A stretch of DNA of 64,000 bases from Streptomyces sp. NBC_00236 (GTDB lineage Bacteria > Actinomycetota > Actinomycetes > Streptomycetales > Streptomycetaceae): assembly GCF_036195045.1 (NCBI RefSeq), contig NZ_CP108100.1:1-64000 (forward strand). The letters are read 5' to 3'. Position numbers and translations under genes: made by a program. The notes under the pieces are model-generated. The model saw nothing but the letters and a program-made list of their open reading frames with translations, searched no databases and was not told the origin of the DNA. This document shows, piece after piece, positions 1-8,448 of this stretch. Every line of letters begins with the position of its first letter. Position 1 is the first letter of the stretch.

Positions 1-1
1 C

Positions 2-700
2 TGCGCGAGCGACTTCGACAGCGAGCACGACGGCCTCTCGCTCGCGGACATCATGGGCTACGCCAACAGGTCGCCGGCAAAGAACAAGGTGATCATCCTC
101 GACAGCTGCCACAGCGGCGCAGCTGGCGGCAGCGCGGTCTCCGCCAAGGTCGCAGAGATCTCCGAGGGCGTCACGATCCTTACCGCATCGGCGGCGAATC
201 AGTACGCGATCGAGACAGGCGGCTCAGGCGTCTTCACAAGCCTGTTCGTAGACGCCCTCAGCGGGTCTGCGGCCAACCTCGTCGGCGAGGTCACGCCGGG
301 CAGCGTCTACGCTCACGTGGACCAGTCTCTCGGCCCGTGGTCGCAACGGCCGATCTTCAAGACGAACGTCAAGGAGTTCGTGTCGCTGCGGAAGGCCGAT
401 GCCCCCATCGAGCTTGAGAAGCTGCAGAAGCTTGTCGAGCTGTTCCAGGAGCCCACCACCCTGCTCCAACTGGATCCCAGCTACGAGCCCGAGCGCACCG
501 GAGCCGAGGACCCCTCGTTCCCGGCGCCGGACCCGGTCAAGAATGCGGACTTCGCAGTCCTGCAGGCGCTGGTGCGCGTCAACCTGGTGCGCCCAGTGAG
601 CGCACCACACATGTGGCACGCGGCCATGAACTCCAAGACGTGCGAGCTAACCGTGCTAGGCCAGCACTACTGGTCCCTCGTGAAGCAGGAATTGATCTGA
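2..700 (+). CDS. Caspase-like (peptidase C14) protein, 3' part
   Basis: The frame is open from the first bases, so the 5' end lies before the window. A hydrophobic strand followed by DSCHSG (Cys at visible codon 36) is the catalytic-cysteine motif of bacterial caspase-like peptidases; the histidine half must be upstream. The fold continues through [11 protein letters not shown]. After about residue 130 there is a C-terminal extension ([12 protein letters not shown], then [10 protein letters not shown] and LGQHYWSLV) that I do not recognise as a named domain and which may recruit or bind a partner. The stop overlaps the ATG of the next gene by one base (TGATG), so the two are probably translated together. 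Bacterial caspases usually act as cytosolic regulated proteases, often in stress or defence modules; that role is inferred. Confidence 0.85.
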   Translation, partial: CASDFDSEHDGLSLADIMGYANRSPAKNKVIILDSCHSGAAGGSAVSAKVAEISEGVTILTASAANQYAIETGGSGVFTSLFVDALSGSAANLVGEVTPGSVYAHVDQSLGPWSQRPIFKTNVKEFVSLRKADAPIELEKLQKLVELFQEPTTLLQLDPSYEPERTGAEDPSFPAPDPVKNADFAVLQALVRVNLVRPVSAPHMWHAAMNSKTCELTVLGQHYWSLVKQELI

Positions 701-981
701 TGTCGGATACAGAAGGAATCCGCGAAACGCTCGAGAACCATCGGGCAATCGACAGGCTCGCGGCGATCGAACACGACCGTTGGGCCCATTGGCAGCAGTA
801 TCTACACGACCAGTGCGAGCGTCGCGACGACGGCTCATTGGTAATCCCCACAGAGCTCGTCTCTCGATGGGAGGAACAGATCCGCACCCCCTACGAGGAA
901 CTTCCGCCCGAAGTACAGGAGAGCGATCGCGAGCAGGTACAACGATACCTGCCCACAGTCATCGAGATCCTGACCGACTGA
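700..981 (+). CDS. Small RyR-like domain protein, coupled to the caspase gene
   Basis: A 93-residue acidic, helical protein starting at the ATG that shares its A with the caspase stop codon. It contains IEHDRWAHWQQYL near residue 23 and ends with YEELPPEVQESDREQVQRYL. An (E/H)-x-W core followed by Y-x-x-L-P-E-x-x-x-x-x-DR is the pattern of bacterial RyR-type small domains, known from ryanodine receptors and from phage and defence-associated proteins, where nucleotide-derivative binding has been proposed. No membrane segment or signal peptide is seen. The coupling suggests that it works with the caspase as sensor or inhibitor; this is inference. A longer start at 613 lies inside the caspase gene and is less likely. 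Confidence 0.7.
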   Translation: MSDTEGIRETLENHRAIDRLAAIEHDRWAHWQQYLHDQCERRDDGSLVIPTELVSRWEEQIRTPYEELPPEVQESDREQVQRYLPTVIEILTD

Positions 982-1058
982 GCTTGTTCTTTACCCTGCG
1001 GCCTCGAAATGTGCTTCGAACTATGCCGTTGAGCTAGGCGTTCGCCGGACAGTGAGGC

Positions 1059-1340
1059 GGCCTTCGTCTGATCATGAGCTCCGACCAAGGTGCACTGATC
1101 AAGACGAAGGCCGTGAGAGTGAGTCTCTTGTCTCAGGAGGTCCCGGGGGAAGCGTTCGCGCAAGCGTCGCGCTTCCGGGACGAGTTCTACGCGTGTCTGA
1201 CCCGACGTGGCGATGAGCTGTTCGAACTCGCGGACGCGGTGCTGTATGCGTCCGGCGCGGTGCACTCGGTTGTCGAGCTGACGCTCCTGCCCAAATACCG
1301 CCGTGGACATGGGGCAAGGGGTTACCGGAAATCGCCCTAA
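1059..1340 (+). pseudogene. Truncated transposase remnant (N-terminal part, NF041680/IS701-like)
   Basis: From 1074 the frame encodes about 80 residues with TKAVRVSLLSQEVPGEAF, ACLTRRGDELFELADA and VVELTLLPKYRRGHGA, which match the N-terminus of a common Streptomyces DDE transposase family of about 400 residues. Similarity stops at about 1320 and a stop follows at 1340, so only the first fifth remains. An inverted repeat at 1059-1074 and 1096-1112 (GGCCTTCGTCT core) overlaps the start and probably belongs to the element end. The following GGGCTGTCCCGC at 1341 resembles the end of another IS. Apart from this remnant, the stretch 982-1411 holds no gene that I can see. Confidence 0.7.
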
Positions 1341-1411
1341 GGGCTGTCCCGCAAAGATCGTCTGGTGCGCCCGGCCTCAAGGGCGCGGCGCCAGGGCGGC
1401 ATGATGTTCCC

Positions 1412-2134
1412 GTGATGAACAGTGCAGACCTGCAGCCTGCCCGGATACCGGGTTACGGCGGCGGCCCCCTCACGTACCAGGCCGGGCTCCTGGACGAGCC
1501 GCTCTTCTGGCTGGGGCACCTCTACTCGTGCATCCAGAGCGAGAACGCCGAGGAACTGCTGTTCGGCGCGGACTACGACGCGGCCAACGACTTCCAGCGG
1601 CGGCTGTGGGCGCGGGCCGAGTGGCCAGCATTCACGGTTTCCCTCGGTGCTGATCACCGTCTTCACGTGGTCTACCGCACGGTCGCAGACGACACCGGCA
1701 CGGACTACCTCCTCCACCACCCCGACTGGGACCAGGCCGAACTCCTGGCCAGGGATGACGGGCACTTCATGGGACCGGGCCTGTCCTGGCCCGAGCTCGT
1801 GGCAGCAGCGGACAACACCCTGCCCGGCGGCAGCACCACCGATCCCCACTCCCGCCTGCTGCTCCTGCTGCCCGCGTTCGGCGACGATGCAGTACCCGAT
1901 GATGCCGTTGGCCGTCTGGCAGGTGCGCTGCACGCCCGCACGAGCGTGGAAGACCCTGAAACCCTCGCCTCTGCTCTTCTGCAGGACCAAGGGGCTCCCG
2001 GCCCCGCACGCTGGACGATAGCCGGGCACGGTTTCTCCGGGAACGACGGCGAGTACTCCTTCCGCAACCCCACCAAGCGCTTCACCCTGTCAGCCGATCG
2101 CCTGGCCCGGGTGGCAGCCGCGCTGACGCCCTGA
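1412..2134 (+). CDS. Conserved hypothetical protein, unknown function
   Basis: A 240-residue protein with good Streptomyces codon bias, starting at GTG 1412 or ATG 1415. No signal peptide or membrane span is seen. Recognisable stretches are YGGGPLTYQAGLLDEPLFWL near the N-terminus, a Trp/Asp-rich middle (LLHHPDWDQAELLARDD), and a C-terminal part ending FTLSADRLARVAAALTP. I do not recognise a family; the regular alternation of acidic and aromatic segments suggests a soluble globular protein. It sits between two IS remnants, so it may be cargo of a transferred segment. Its promoter would lie in the short IS-derived gap upstream. Confidence 0.65.
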   Translation: MMNSADLQPARIPGYGGGPLTYQAGLLDEPLFWLGHLYSCIQSENAEELLFGADYDAANDFQRRLWARAEWPAFTVSLGADHRLHVVYRTVADDTGTDYLLHHPDWDQAELLARDDGHFMGPGLSWPELVAAADNTLPGGSTTDPHSRLLLLLPAFGDDAVPDDAVGRLAGALHARTSVEDPETLASALLQDQGAPGPARWTIAGHGFSGNDGEYSFRNPTKRFTLSADRLARVAAALTP

Positions 2135-2185
2135 CTCACACGCCCATTCCCAACGGCAAGTGGTCATGTTTGGAACGACCCTGCC

Positions 2186-2953
2186 GTGACTGCTGTGATC
2201 ACGGCTACGCAGCCGGCGTGGATAACTCCGTTCACCGGGCTGAGCCCGCGCTCTTTCAACAAGTTGGTGACGATGCTGCGGCACGACGGGGCGGCCGCGG
2301 TTCGCAGGGGCCGACCGTGGAGCCTGCCGCTGGAGGACCGGGTACTGCTGGTCACGGCGTACTGGCGGACGAACTTGACGATGCGCCAGCTCGCCCTGCT
2401 GTTCGGCATCTCGAAGTCCGCGGCTGACCGCATCATCACCCACCTCGGGCCCCTGCTCGCGCTCCAGCCCCGGAAGCGGTTCCGCAAGGACACCGTGCTC
2501 ATCGTGGACGGCACGCTGGTGCCCACTCGCGACCACACGGTGGCCGAGCAGTCCAAGAATTACCGGTACTCCACCAACCACCAAGTCGTCATCGATGCCG
2601 ACAGCCGCCTGGTCGTCGTGGTCGGCCGGCCACTTCCGGGTAACCGGAACGACTGCAAGGCGTGGGAGGAATCCGGGGCCAAGGCCGCCGTCGGCAACAC
2701 GATGACGATCGCCGACGGTGGTTGCCCCGGCACCGACCTGGTCATGCCTCACCGGCGCCGCAAGGGCGAGGAACTGCCCGACTGGAAACTGCTACGCAAC
2801 AAGTCCCACAAGCAGGTACGCGCCCGCGTTGAACACACCTTCGCCCGAATGAAGAGCTGGAAGATCCTTCGTGACTGCCGCCTCAAGGGCAACGGAGTCC
2901 ACCACGCCATGCTCGGGATCGCCCGCCTGCACAACCTCATCCTCGCCGTATAG
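2186..2953 (+). mobile_element. IS5-type transposase (DDE_Tnp_4 family), apparently intact
   Basis: A 255-residue transposase, full length for this subgroup. An N-terminal helix-turn-helix (MRQLALLFGISKSAADRII, about residues 72-90) precedes the DDE nuclease: first Asp in LIVDGTLVP, second in the NRND region or IADGG, and Glu in RARVEHTFARMKSW near residue 218. It starts at GTG 2186. The protein would cut and join DNA at the element ends. I could not define clear terminal inverted repeats; GGGACAAGCTT just after the stop may be part of the right end. No frameshift is visible, unlike the other IS in this window, so this copy could still be active. Confidence 0.85.
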
Positions 2954-3076
2954 ATAGCGGGACAAGCTTTAGTCAGCGGGGTCTTGTGGCCCGCGGTTGC
3001 TCGGTAGGGTGTACTGCGGAAGGTTCTGGTGGCTGCCTGCGGTCGTCAGAGCACCGATGTCCGTGAAGGAGGCCTC

Positions 3077-3241
3077 GTGGCTGATTCGCCGAAGGTGCCC
3101 CGCTCAGGTAGCCAGCCTCAGACCAAGCCGGCAGGCCAGTCTGGGGGCCGGGGTCACAAACCTACGATGCAGCCGGGGCGGACCCCTGCGTCGCCACCGC
3201 CGCCGCCCGCGTCGCCCTCTCAGGGGCAGGGGGGTAGCTGA
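3077..3241 (+). CDS. Possible small Pro/Ser/Gln-rich protein
   Basis: A 54-residue frame starts at GTG 3077 with AAGGAGG five bases upstream (3066-3072), an unusually good ribosome-binding site. The product is low-complexity: ADSPKVPRSGSQPQTKP, then a run of prolines and a Gly/Gln/Ser tail, without predicted structure. It converges on, and overlaps by 80 bases, the 3' end of the DUF6338 gene on the other strand, which argues against it. The strong site is the only positive evidence beyond frame length. Confidence 0.35.
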   Translation: MADSPKVPRSGSQPQTKPAGQSGGRGHKPTMQPGRTPASPPPPPASPSQGQGGS

Positions 3242-3851
3242 CGAACATCGTCACGATCCGGCGGGCCGAGACGCATGCAGCACCCCAGGGAACGGCATGT
3301 GTCTCAGTCTCGCCGGGCGGGCGGTACTTCAGCGGTTCCACCAGGACCAAGTCCCGGTCCGGCGAGTCTTCTGAACTGACGTTGAACGATGCCTGGCGTC
3401 CCTCGATGTAAGAGCCGTCCTCAAGGATGCAGCCGACGAGGGGGTTCTCTCCCGGAAACCAGCTGTCGAACATGATCCACCACGCCGACATCGCAGACGC
3501 ATGCGGCTTGCCTGCCGTGAGCGCAGCAGCAGCTGCGGCCAGCGCACAGGCAAACAACAGTAGCCCTACAGCCCACCAGCCCAACTGGGCGTAATGATCC
3601 CGCGCATAACCAAGTCCTTCACGGACTAGCCGGCCGACGTCCGGCGTCAGTCCAGGCATCAACCCACGTGCCAGGGCGAAGAGTACGAGGGCGGCGAGCT
3701 CGGTAAGAACGCTGCAGAAGACCACTGCGCCCGTCTCACGGAACGGTGTGGGACGGCGCTCGCTCCCCCGCCGCTCTCGGATGATCACGAACGTCAGGCC
3801 CGGAAGCAGGAGAACAACCAGCAACACGAGACCTGTGACAGTGGTGGGCAC
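3162..3851 (-). CDS. DUF6338 family membrane protein
   Basis: A 229-residue protein matching DUF6338: TVTGLVLLVVLLLPGLTFVI at the N-terminus followed by RERRGSERRPTPFRETGAVV, with three predicted membrane helices (residues about 5-22, 42-62, 92-113) and a cytoplasmic C-terminal domain (WWIMFDSWFPGENPLVGCI, then LEDGSYIEGRQASFN) rich in beta strands. DUF6338 proteins are widespread in actinobacteria, often in mobile or accessory regions, with no known function. The ATG start gives a full-length protein. Downstream is the convergent small frame; upstream lies an IS5 remnant, which may have removed former neighbours. Confidence 0.85.
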   Translation of the reverse strand: MPTTVTGLVLLVVLLLPGLTFVIIRERRGSERRPTPFRETGAVVFCSVLTELAALVLFALARGLMPGLTPDVGRLVREGLGYARDHYAQLGWWAVGLLLFACALAAAAAALTAGKPHASAMSAWWIMFDSWFPGENPLVGCILEDGSYIEGRQASFNVSSEDSPDRDLVLVEPLKYRPPGETETHAVPWGAACVSARRIVTMFVSYPPAPERATRAAAVATQGSAPAAS

Positions 3852-3967
3852 AAGGGGCCCTTCTGGTCCGTAGGTACAAGGCCGTCAGTCACCGTACAGC
3901 GCACCACCTGAACCATGACAAGCCGTCCTGTTTCTCAGCCGGTGTGCGCTAGGTACTGTCCGGCGGA

Positions 3968-4455
3968 TCATGGGCGGAGCCATAGGCGGACTGCCGCTCC
4001 GGTGACCGTGCCGTGGAAGACATAGGCCCGCTTGTCGTAACAGGTGGCGACCGCGCGGGAGTTCTTGAGTCGGTTGATGGTCCGTTCGACCTCGTTGCGT
4101 CGCCGGTAGCGTTCGGGGTCGAAGTCGGCGGGTCTGCCGCCCGCGCTGCCTCTGCGCCGGCGGTTGGCCCGCTGGTCCTTCGGCTCGGGGATCGTGTGCT
4201 TGATGCGGCGTCTTCGCAGGTAGCGGCGATTTCGGCGGGAGCTGTAAGCCTTGTCGCCGCTGACATGATCGGGCCTGGTCCGGGGCCGCCCGACCAGCGG
4301 GCGGGGAACCCGGATTCGGTCCAAGACCTCGATCATCTGTGGGGCGCCACCCCACTGACCTGGAGTGATCAGTAGAGCCATGGGGCGGCAGCCGCCTTCA
4401 CCGGCGAGGTGGATCTTGGAGGTCAGACCGCCCCGGGACCGTCCGAGTCCCTCAT
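3968..4455 (-). pseudogene. IS5-family transposase, C-terminal half only
   Basis: The open frame carries GLGRSRGGLTSKIHLAGEGG (reading upstream from the ATG at 4381), MALLITPGQWGGAPQMIEVL, DHVSGDKAYSSRRNRRYL and NEVERTINRLKNSRAVATCY, the second half of the IS5-type DDE transposase used by many Streptomyces IS; the catalytic Asp of SGDKAYSS and Glu of NEVERTINR are kept. The N-terminal half with the HTH and first Asp is missing: similarity ends at about 4455. The right element end is preserved near 3945-3965 (GGTACTGTCCGGCGGATC). The fragment cannot make a working transposase. Confidence 0.85.
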
Positions 4456-4594
4456 CGGGGGTGGTTCATGCTGGACGTTCCACAGGTTTCCAGGTGCCTT
4501 CCCCCCTCGTTCGATGACGCCTCGTGGCGTCCGTGTCCCTGCCGTCCCGCCCTGCCCCCTACTGACCTCGGACCGGGGCATGGCCGGACACCGG

Positions 4595-5017
4595 TCAGGG
4601 ACTGGGGCGCGCGGAGGCGTGCGAGACCTGGATGGTCCCTCCTCCGAGGTTGTGCTGCACGATCTGCGTCCATCCGGCCGTACTGCCGTTAACCACCGAG
4701 ATCGGGCGGTAGACCGACGGGTCGGCGGAGCTGTCCACGATCGACTGGAGCTCCTCGACCGCGCTGGGATCGTCCTCAATCAGCGCCTCCAGACGGCCCT
4801 GCCACCGGATCGCGGCCACCTCACTGCTGGAGGAGCCGCTCAGGACGACATGGCGGGTGTCCTCCAGTGCGCTGGTCATCTGCGCCTCGCGGTCCTCGGC
4901 CCGACGGCTCATCAGCCGCGCCAGACGATCCCGCAGGACGGGCCACGACTCGGTCACCATGGCCTGGACGAGCACCCGGCCGGCCGCCGCCGCGATCGAC
5001 GCCGCGAATGGTTCCAC
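4595..5017 (-). CDS. Hypothetical protein at the end of the fxsC-fxsT operon
   Basis: A 140-residue protein starting at ATG 5017, 65 bases after fxsT stops on the same strand, so it is probably the last gene of the operon. The N-terminus (FAASIAAAAGRVLVQAMVTE) is a hydrophobic helix of a kind common in Streptomyces proteins that accompany NTPase or TIR regulators, followed by basic LARLMSRRAEDREAQM and a mostly acidic helical part; a Gly-rich VQHNLGGGTIQVS segment lies near the end. I know no defined domain. The C-terminus does not end in F-x-S-x-x, so it is not the peptide substrate of FxSxx-COOH systems. Confidence 0.65.
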   Translation of the reverse strand: MEPFAASIAAAAGRVLVQAMVTESWPVLRDRLARLMSRRAEDREAQMTSALEDTRHVVLSGSSSSEVAAIRWQGRLEALIEDDPSAVEELQSIVDSSADPSVYRPISVVNGSTAGWTQIVQHNLGGGTIQVSHASARPSP

Positions 5018-5082
5018 CCCTGATCACCTCCATACATTCATAAAGTCTGCTCCCGACTGCCGAGACCGTTCTTCCGCATGTC

Positions 5083-8000
5083 TCAGTGGTCCCCTTCGGC
5101 GACCTCTTTCATGCGACGCGCGAGGGCGTTGTCGGGGCCGAAAACCTTGTGCATGTTCTCATTGATCAGCCGGGCCAGATCACGTGCCTCATCCGTTTCC
5201 CCCCTGGCCACCAGGGCGGAAACCAGACTCGCTGCGCAGCGGAGCGTATCGGGGTGCTGTTCTCCCATTGTCTTGAGACGGCCGGCCAGCGAGCGCCGCC
5301 TCAGGACCAGGGCGTCGGCGAATTCACCGACCTTTTCCCGGATGGACGCAAGGTTGTCCGCGGAGGCCAGACTCGCCGGATGGTCCTCACCGAACCGGTC
5401 GACCCTTTTTCGCCAGACGGACGACTCGATCTGATGCGCGTGGTCGAAATCCCCGGCGCCGTACAGGGAGGAGGCGAGATTCCCCTCCGAGACGAGGGTG
5501 TCGGGGTGGTCGTGGCCGAGACTCGTGATCCTGGCCCGCAGGATCTGCCGGTGCAGTTCCACCGACTCCAGCCAATTCCCCTGACCGGCCAGCGCCGCCG
5601 CCAGATTGTTCCTCGAGGCCATCGTCGCCGGATGCATGGGACCCAGCAGCCGCTCACGCGCTTCGGTGAGCCGGCGCAGCACCGCCTCGGCCTGCTGCAC
5701 ATTGCCCAGCTCCCACTCGCACAGTGCCACCATGTGGAGCGCCGCGAGGGTGTCCTCGTGGACCGAGCCCAGCAGCGGCTCGAACTGCTTGGTCACCCGG
5801 TCGGCCAGTTCCTTGGCGGTCAGCGGGTTACCCGTGGACAGCTGGTACCAGCACAACCGCAGCAGCAGTTCGCGGAACCCGGTCTCCGCCGACCAGCGCA
5901 CGGAGTTGACCAGCGGCATGAGCGAGCGGTAGACGGGCCAGTCGGCCGCGTCACCGGGGTCGCCCGGATCGTTCGCGACGAGCATGCGGGTGAGTTCCAG
6001 CGAGAGGCGCTCGTGGTCCTCGGCGGAGAGGTTGGTGCGGATCACCGCGGCCAGCACGGGGTGCGCGCGCAGCCCCGCCCCCTTCTCCTCGGCGAGGTTC
6101 TCGACGAGCAGGGGCCGTACGGCCTTCTCCTGGTGATCGCCGTCCACCACCGTCAGCCGTAGCGGCGGCCCGAACACCTCGGGATCCGCCCTCAGCAGCC
6201 GCAGCGGAATGGGGTGGGGGGCGGTGAGGGCCAGCAGCGCCAGAAGGTGGGCCGCCGCCGGGCTCTGCCGCGCCAGCCGGTCGAACATCCGCTGGAAGCG
6301 GGCCATGAGCGAATGGCCGGAATCCCCACCCGCCCGCAGCACCACCTGGTCCAGCCGCTTGTCGAGCAGGACCAGGAAGTCCGAGACGCTGGAACTAGAC
6401 ACACTCAGCTGGTTGGCGGCGATCCGCAGCGCGAGGGGCAGGAAGCCGAGCCGCACCGCGATCTGGTCCGCCGCGTGGGCGGGGATGCCGGGCACGTACC
6501 GGTTCATCAGCTCGGTCGCCTCGGCCGGGGAGAAGCCCCGCAGGGTGGTGCTGTAGCGGAAGTCCGCGGTCGCGTCCCGGCGGCGCGTCACGATGACGTG
6601 GCACTGCAGGTGATGCCTGAGCAGCGCGTCGAGCGTCACCCCCTCGAACCCGTCCAGCACCAGCAGCACCTTCGGCCCGGGCGGCAGGGACCGCATCCGG
6701 TGTCCGACGTCGCGCAGCGCCGCCCCGAGGGCCGACTCGTCGTCGCAGTCGTGGCACACGTCCGACTGCCGGATGAACAGGGCGGCGCCGTAGTGCCCCC
6801 GGGCGCGATGGGCGAACTCCACCGCGAGCGTCGTCTTCCCCGCACCGGCCATGCCGGTGATCGCGTAGGGGGACCCGTCGTCGCGGAAGTGCCGCAGCAT
6901 CCGCAGGAGTTCCGCGTCCCGCCCCACGAACGGCGGCGTCCGCTCGGGGACCTCCCACAGGCCGGGGAGCGCGTCGGGGTAAGAGGGCCCCGGGGGCCGC
7001 CCGCGGGAGCCGGAGCTCTCCGGTGCCTCCGGGGCCGGGCCATGGCAGGCCACAACAGCTTCCAGCAGACTCTCCCTCGCCTCCTCCTCGGTCAGCCCGG
7101 CGAGCCCGAGCTCCGCGAGGACGGACAGCTCGGGAGGCGTGTGCCCGTCGAACTGCGAGACCCGCACCGGAAGGACGTGCGAGGGCTGTTCGGTGGCCGC
7201 TTCGGCGCGCCAGGTGGCCTCCTCCGCCGCCCAGGCTCCGCTGGAGAAGTCGGGGGAGAGCAGCACCAGGACCTTGGCGCTGCCCTCCAGCGCGTTGCGC
7301 AGCATGTACGACCACGTGCCGCCGGAGGCGGCCGCCACGTCGGGCGAGACCCGGTAGCCGGCGTCGGTGAGCTGGGCGGCGATCCAGTCCGCCCAGGGTT
7401 TGTCCGCGGCCACGTGCGCGAGGAAGAAGTCGAACCTGATCCGGCCGTGCGGGCGCTGCCGGTAGCGCCGGCGCAGGGTGGCTCGCTGACCGGACTCCAT
7501 CGGCACGGCCTTGGTGATCTCGCCCCGAGTCAGATGGGTCGTGAGCCGTTCGAACGCCGCCAGCAGGGTGTCCTCTTGCTGCGGCCGGTCGCCCACCGTC
7601 GCCAGCAGCTCCTCGTAGGCGTACAGGCTGCGGTAGGGCACCTCCACATCGCCCCAGTACCGCTCCACGTCCATCGTGCTGTCCAGTGGGAACGCGTGGC
7701 GGAAGCTCCACTGCGCCCAGTCCCGGCTCTCCTCCAGCCGGTCGGCCTCGCCGCTTTCCACCCGCATGGGGACTGGCAGTACGCGCACCGCGCGGTCGGC
7801 CCGCCGCCGCATCACGGATTCCACCACGTTGGCGCATCCCGAGATGGACTGGGTGCTCATGGTGAAGCAGGCGATCAGGGTGTCGGGCAGCTGGATGGTG
7901 CAGACGCCCGAGGTGTCGCTCAGCCCGGTCCTGCTGTCGATCAGCACGTAGTCGTAGGCACGCGCCATCTGTTCGCGCAGCGACTCGATGAAGGCCCCGC

Positions 8001-8448
8001 CGCCGAGCCGATTGTAGAAGGAGTGCCAGTCGAACGAGTTGACCCGCTGGCCGAACGACCTGTTCTGCTTGCCCGCGCACAGCAGGTCAATGTGACCGTT
8101 GTCCGGGAACTGCCAGCGCAGCGAGACCGCGTGCTCCAGCGGGTCGGCGAAGGCTTCGTGCCAGCCGGGCCCGTCATCGCCCTCCCGGTCCAGCGCGGCG
8201 AACGCGAAGTCCCACAGCAGGTCGAGCACGCCGGACGTGGACTGGAGCTCCTTGTCGAGGAGGAAGGGGTGGAAATAGCGGTGCAGGCCGGGCGCCTCCA
8301 GGTCCCAGTCGACCACCAGGACGGATTTGCCGTTGCTGGCCAGGATCCAGGCCACGTTGGCCAGGGCCATGGTCCTGCCGGTGCCGCCCTTGTACGAGTA
8401 GAACGTCACGATCTCGCCGGGCTTCTCAGCCGTCGCTGTCCCCATCAT
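5083..8448 (-). CDS. fxsT: FxSxx-COOH-system type NLR-like protein: ParA-like, TIR, NB-ARC and TPR
   Basis: A 1121-residue multidomain protein. Residues about 12-330: ParA/MinD-like domain with the deviant Walker A YSYKGGTGRTMALAN and VLVVDWDLEAPGLHRYF. Residues about 338-470: TIR-like domain (RIRFDFFLAHVAADKPWADW, VLVLLSPDFSSGAWAAEE). Residues about 505-780: STAND/NB-ARC ATPase with Walker A GMAGAGKTTLAVEF and Walker B VLLVLDGFEG. Residues about 880-1110: tetratricopeptide repeats of the kinesin-light-chain type (HPATMASRNNLAAALAGQGN and relatives). This order is that of the TPR protein of FxSxx-COOH loci. Its start overlaps the fxsC stop by four bases (ATGA), so the two are coupled. It is expected to be a cytosolic signalling ATPase; a defence role is inferred from the TIR and NB-ARC parts. 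Confidence 0.9.
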   Translation of the reverse strand: MMGTATAEKPGEIVTFYSYKGGTGRTMALANVAWILASNGKSVLVVDWDLEAPGLHRYFHPFLLDKELQSTSGVLDLLWDFAFAALDREGDDGPGWHEAFADPLEHAVSLRWQFPDNGHIDLLCAGKQNRSFGQRVNSFDWHSFYNRLGGGAFIESLREQMARAYDYVLIDSRTGLSDTSGVCTIQLPDTLIACFTMSTQSISGCANVVESVMRRRADRAVRVLPVPMRVESGEADRLEESRDWAQWSFRHAFPLDSTMDVERYWGDVEVPYRSLYAYEELLATVGDRPQQEDTLLAAFERLTTHLTRGEITKAVPMESGQRATLRRRYRQRPHGRIRFDFFLAHVAADKPWADWIAAQLTDAGYRVSPDVAAASGGTWSYMLRNALEGSAKVLVLLSPDFSSGAWAAEEATWRAEAATEQPSHVLPVRVSQFDGHTPPELSVLAELGLAGLTEEEARESLLEAVVACHGPAPEAPESSGSRGRPPGPSYPDALPGLWEVPERTPPFVGRDAELLRMLRHFRDDGSPYAITGMAGAGKTTLAVEFAHRARGHYGAALFIRQSDVCHDCDDESALGAALRDVGHRMRSLPPGPKVLLVLDGFEGVTLDALLRHHLQCHVIVTRRRDATADFRYSTTLRGFSPAEATELMNRYVPGIPAHAADQIAVRLGFLPLALRIAANQLSVSSSSVSDFLVLLDKRLDQVVLRAGGDSGHSLMARFQRMFDRLARQSPAAAHLLALLALTAPHPIPLRLLRADPEVFGPPLRLTVVDGDHQEKAVRPLLVENLAEEKGAGLRAHPVLAAVIRTNLSAEDHERLSLELTRMLVANDPGDPGDAADWPVYRSLMPLVNSVRWSAETGFRELLLRLCWYQLSTGNPLTAKELADRVTKQFEPLLGSVHEDTLAALHMVALCEWELGNVQQAEAVLRRLTEARERLLGPMHPATMASRNNLAAALAGQGNWLESVELHRQILRARITSLGHDHPDTLVSEGNLASSLYGAGDFDHAHQIESSVWRKRVDRFGEDHPASLASADNLASIREKVGEFADALVLRRRSLAGRLKTMGEQHPDTLRCAASLVSALVARGETDEARDLARLINENMHKVFGPDNALARRMKEVAEGDH

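Noticed and set aside
4595..5017. Possible FxSxx-COOH precursor peptide
   Set aside because: At 140 residues it is longer than expected for the precursor and its C-terminus lacks F-x-S-x-x.
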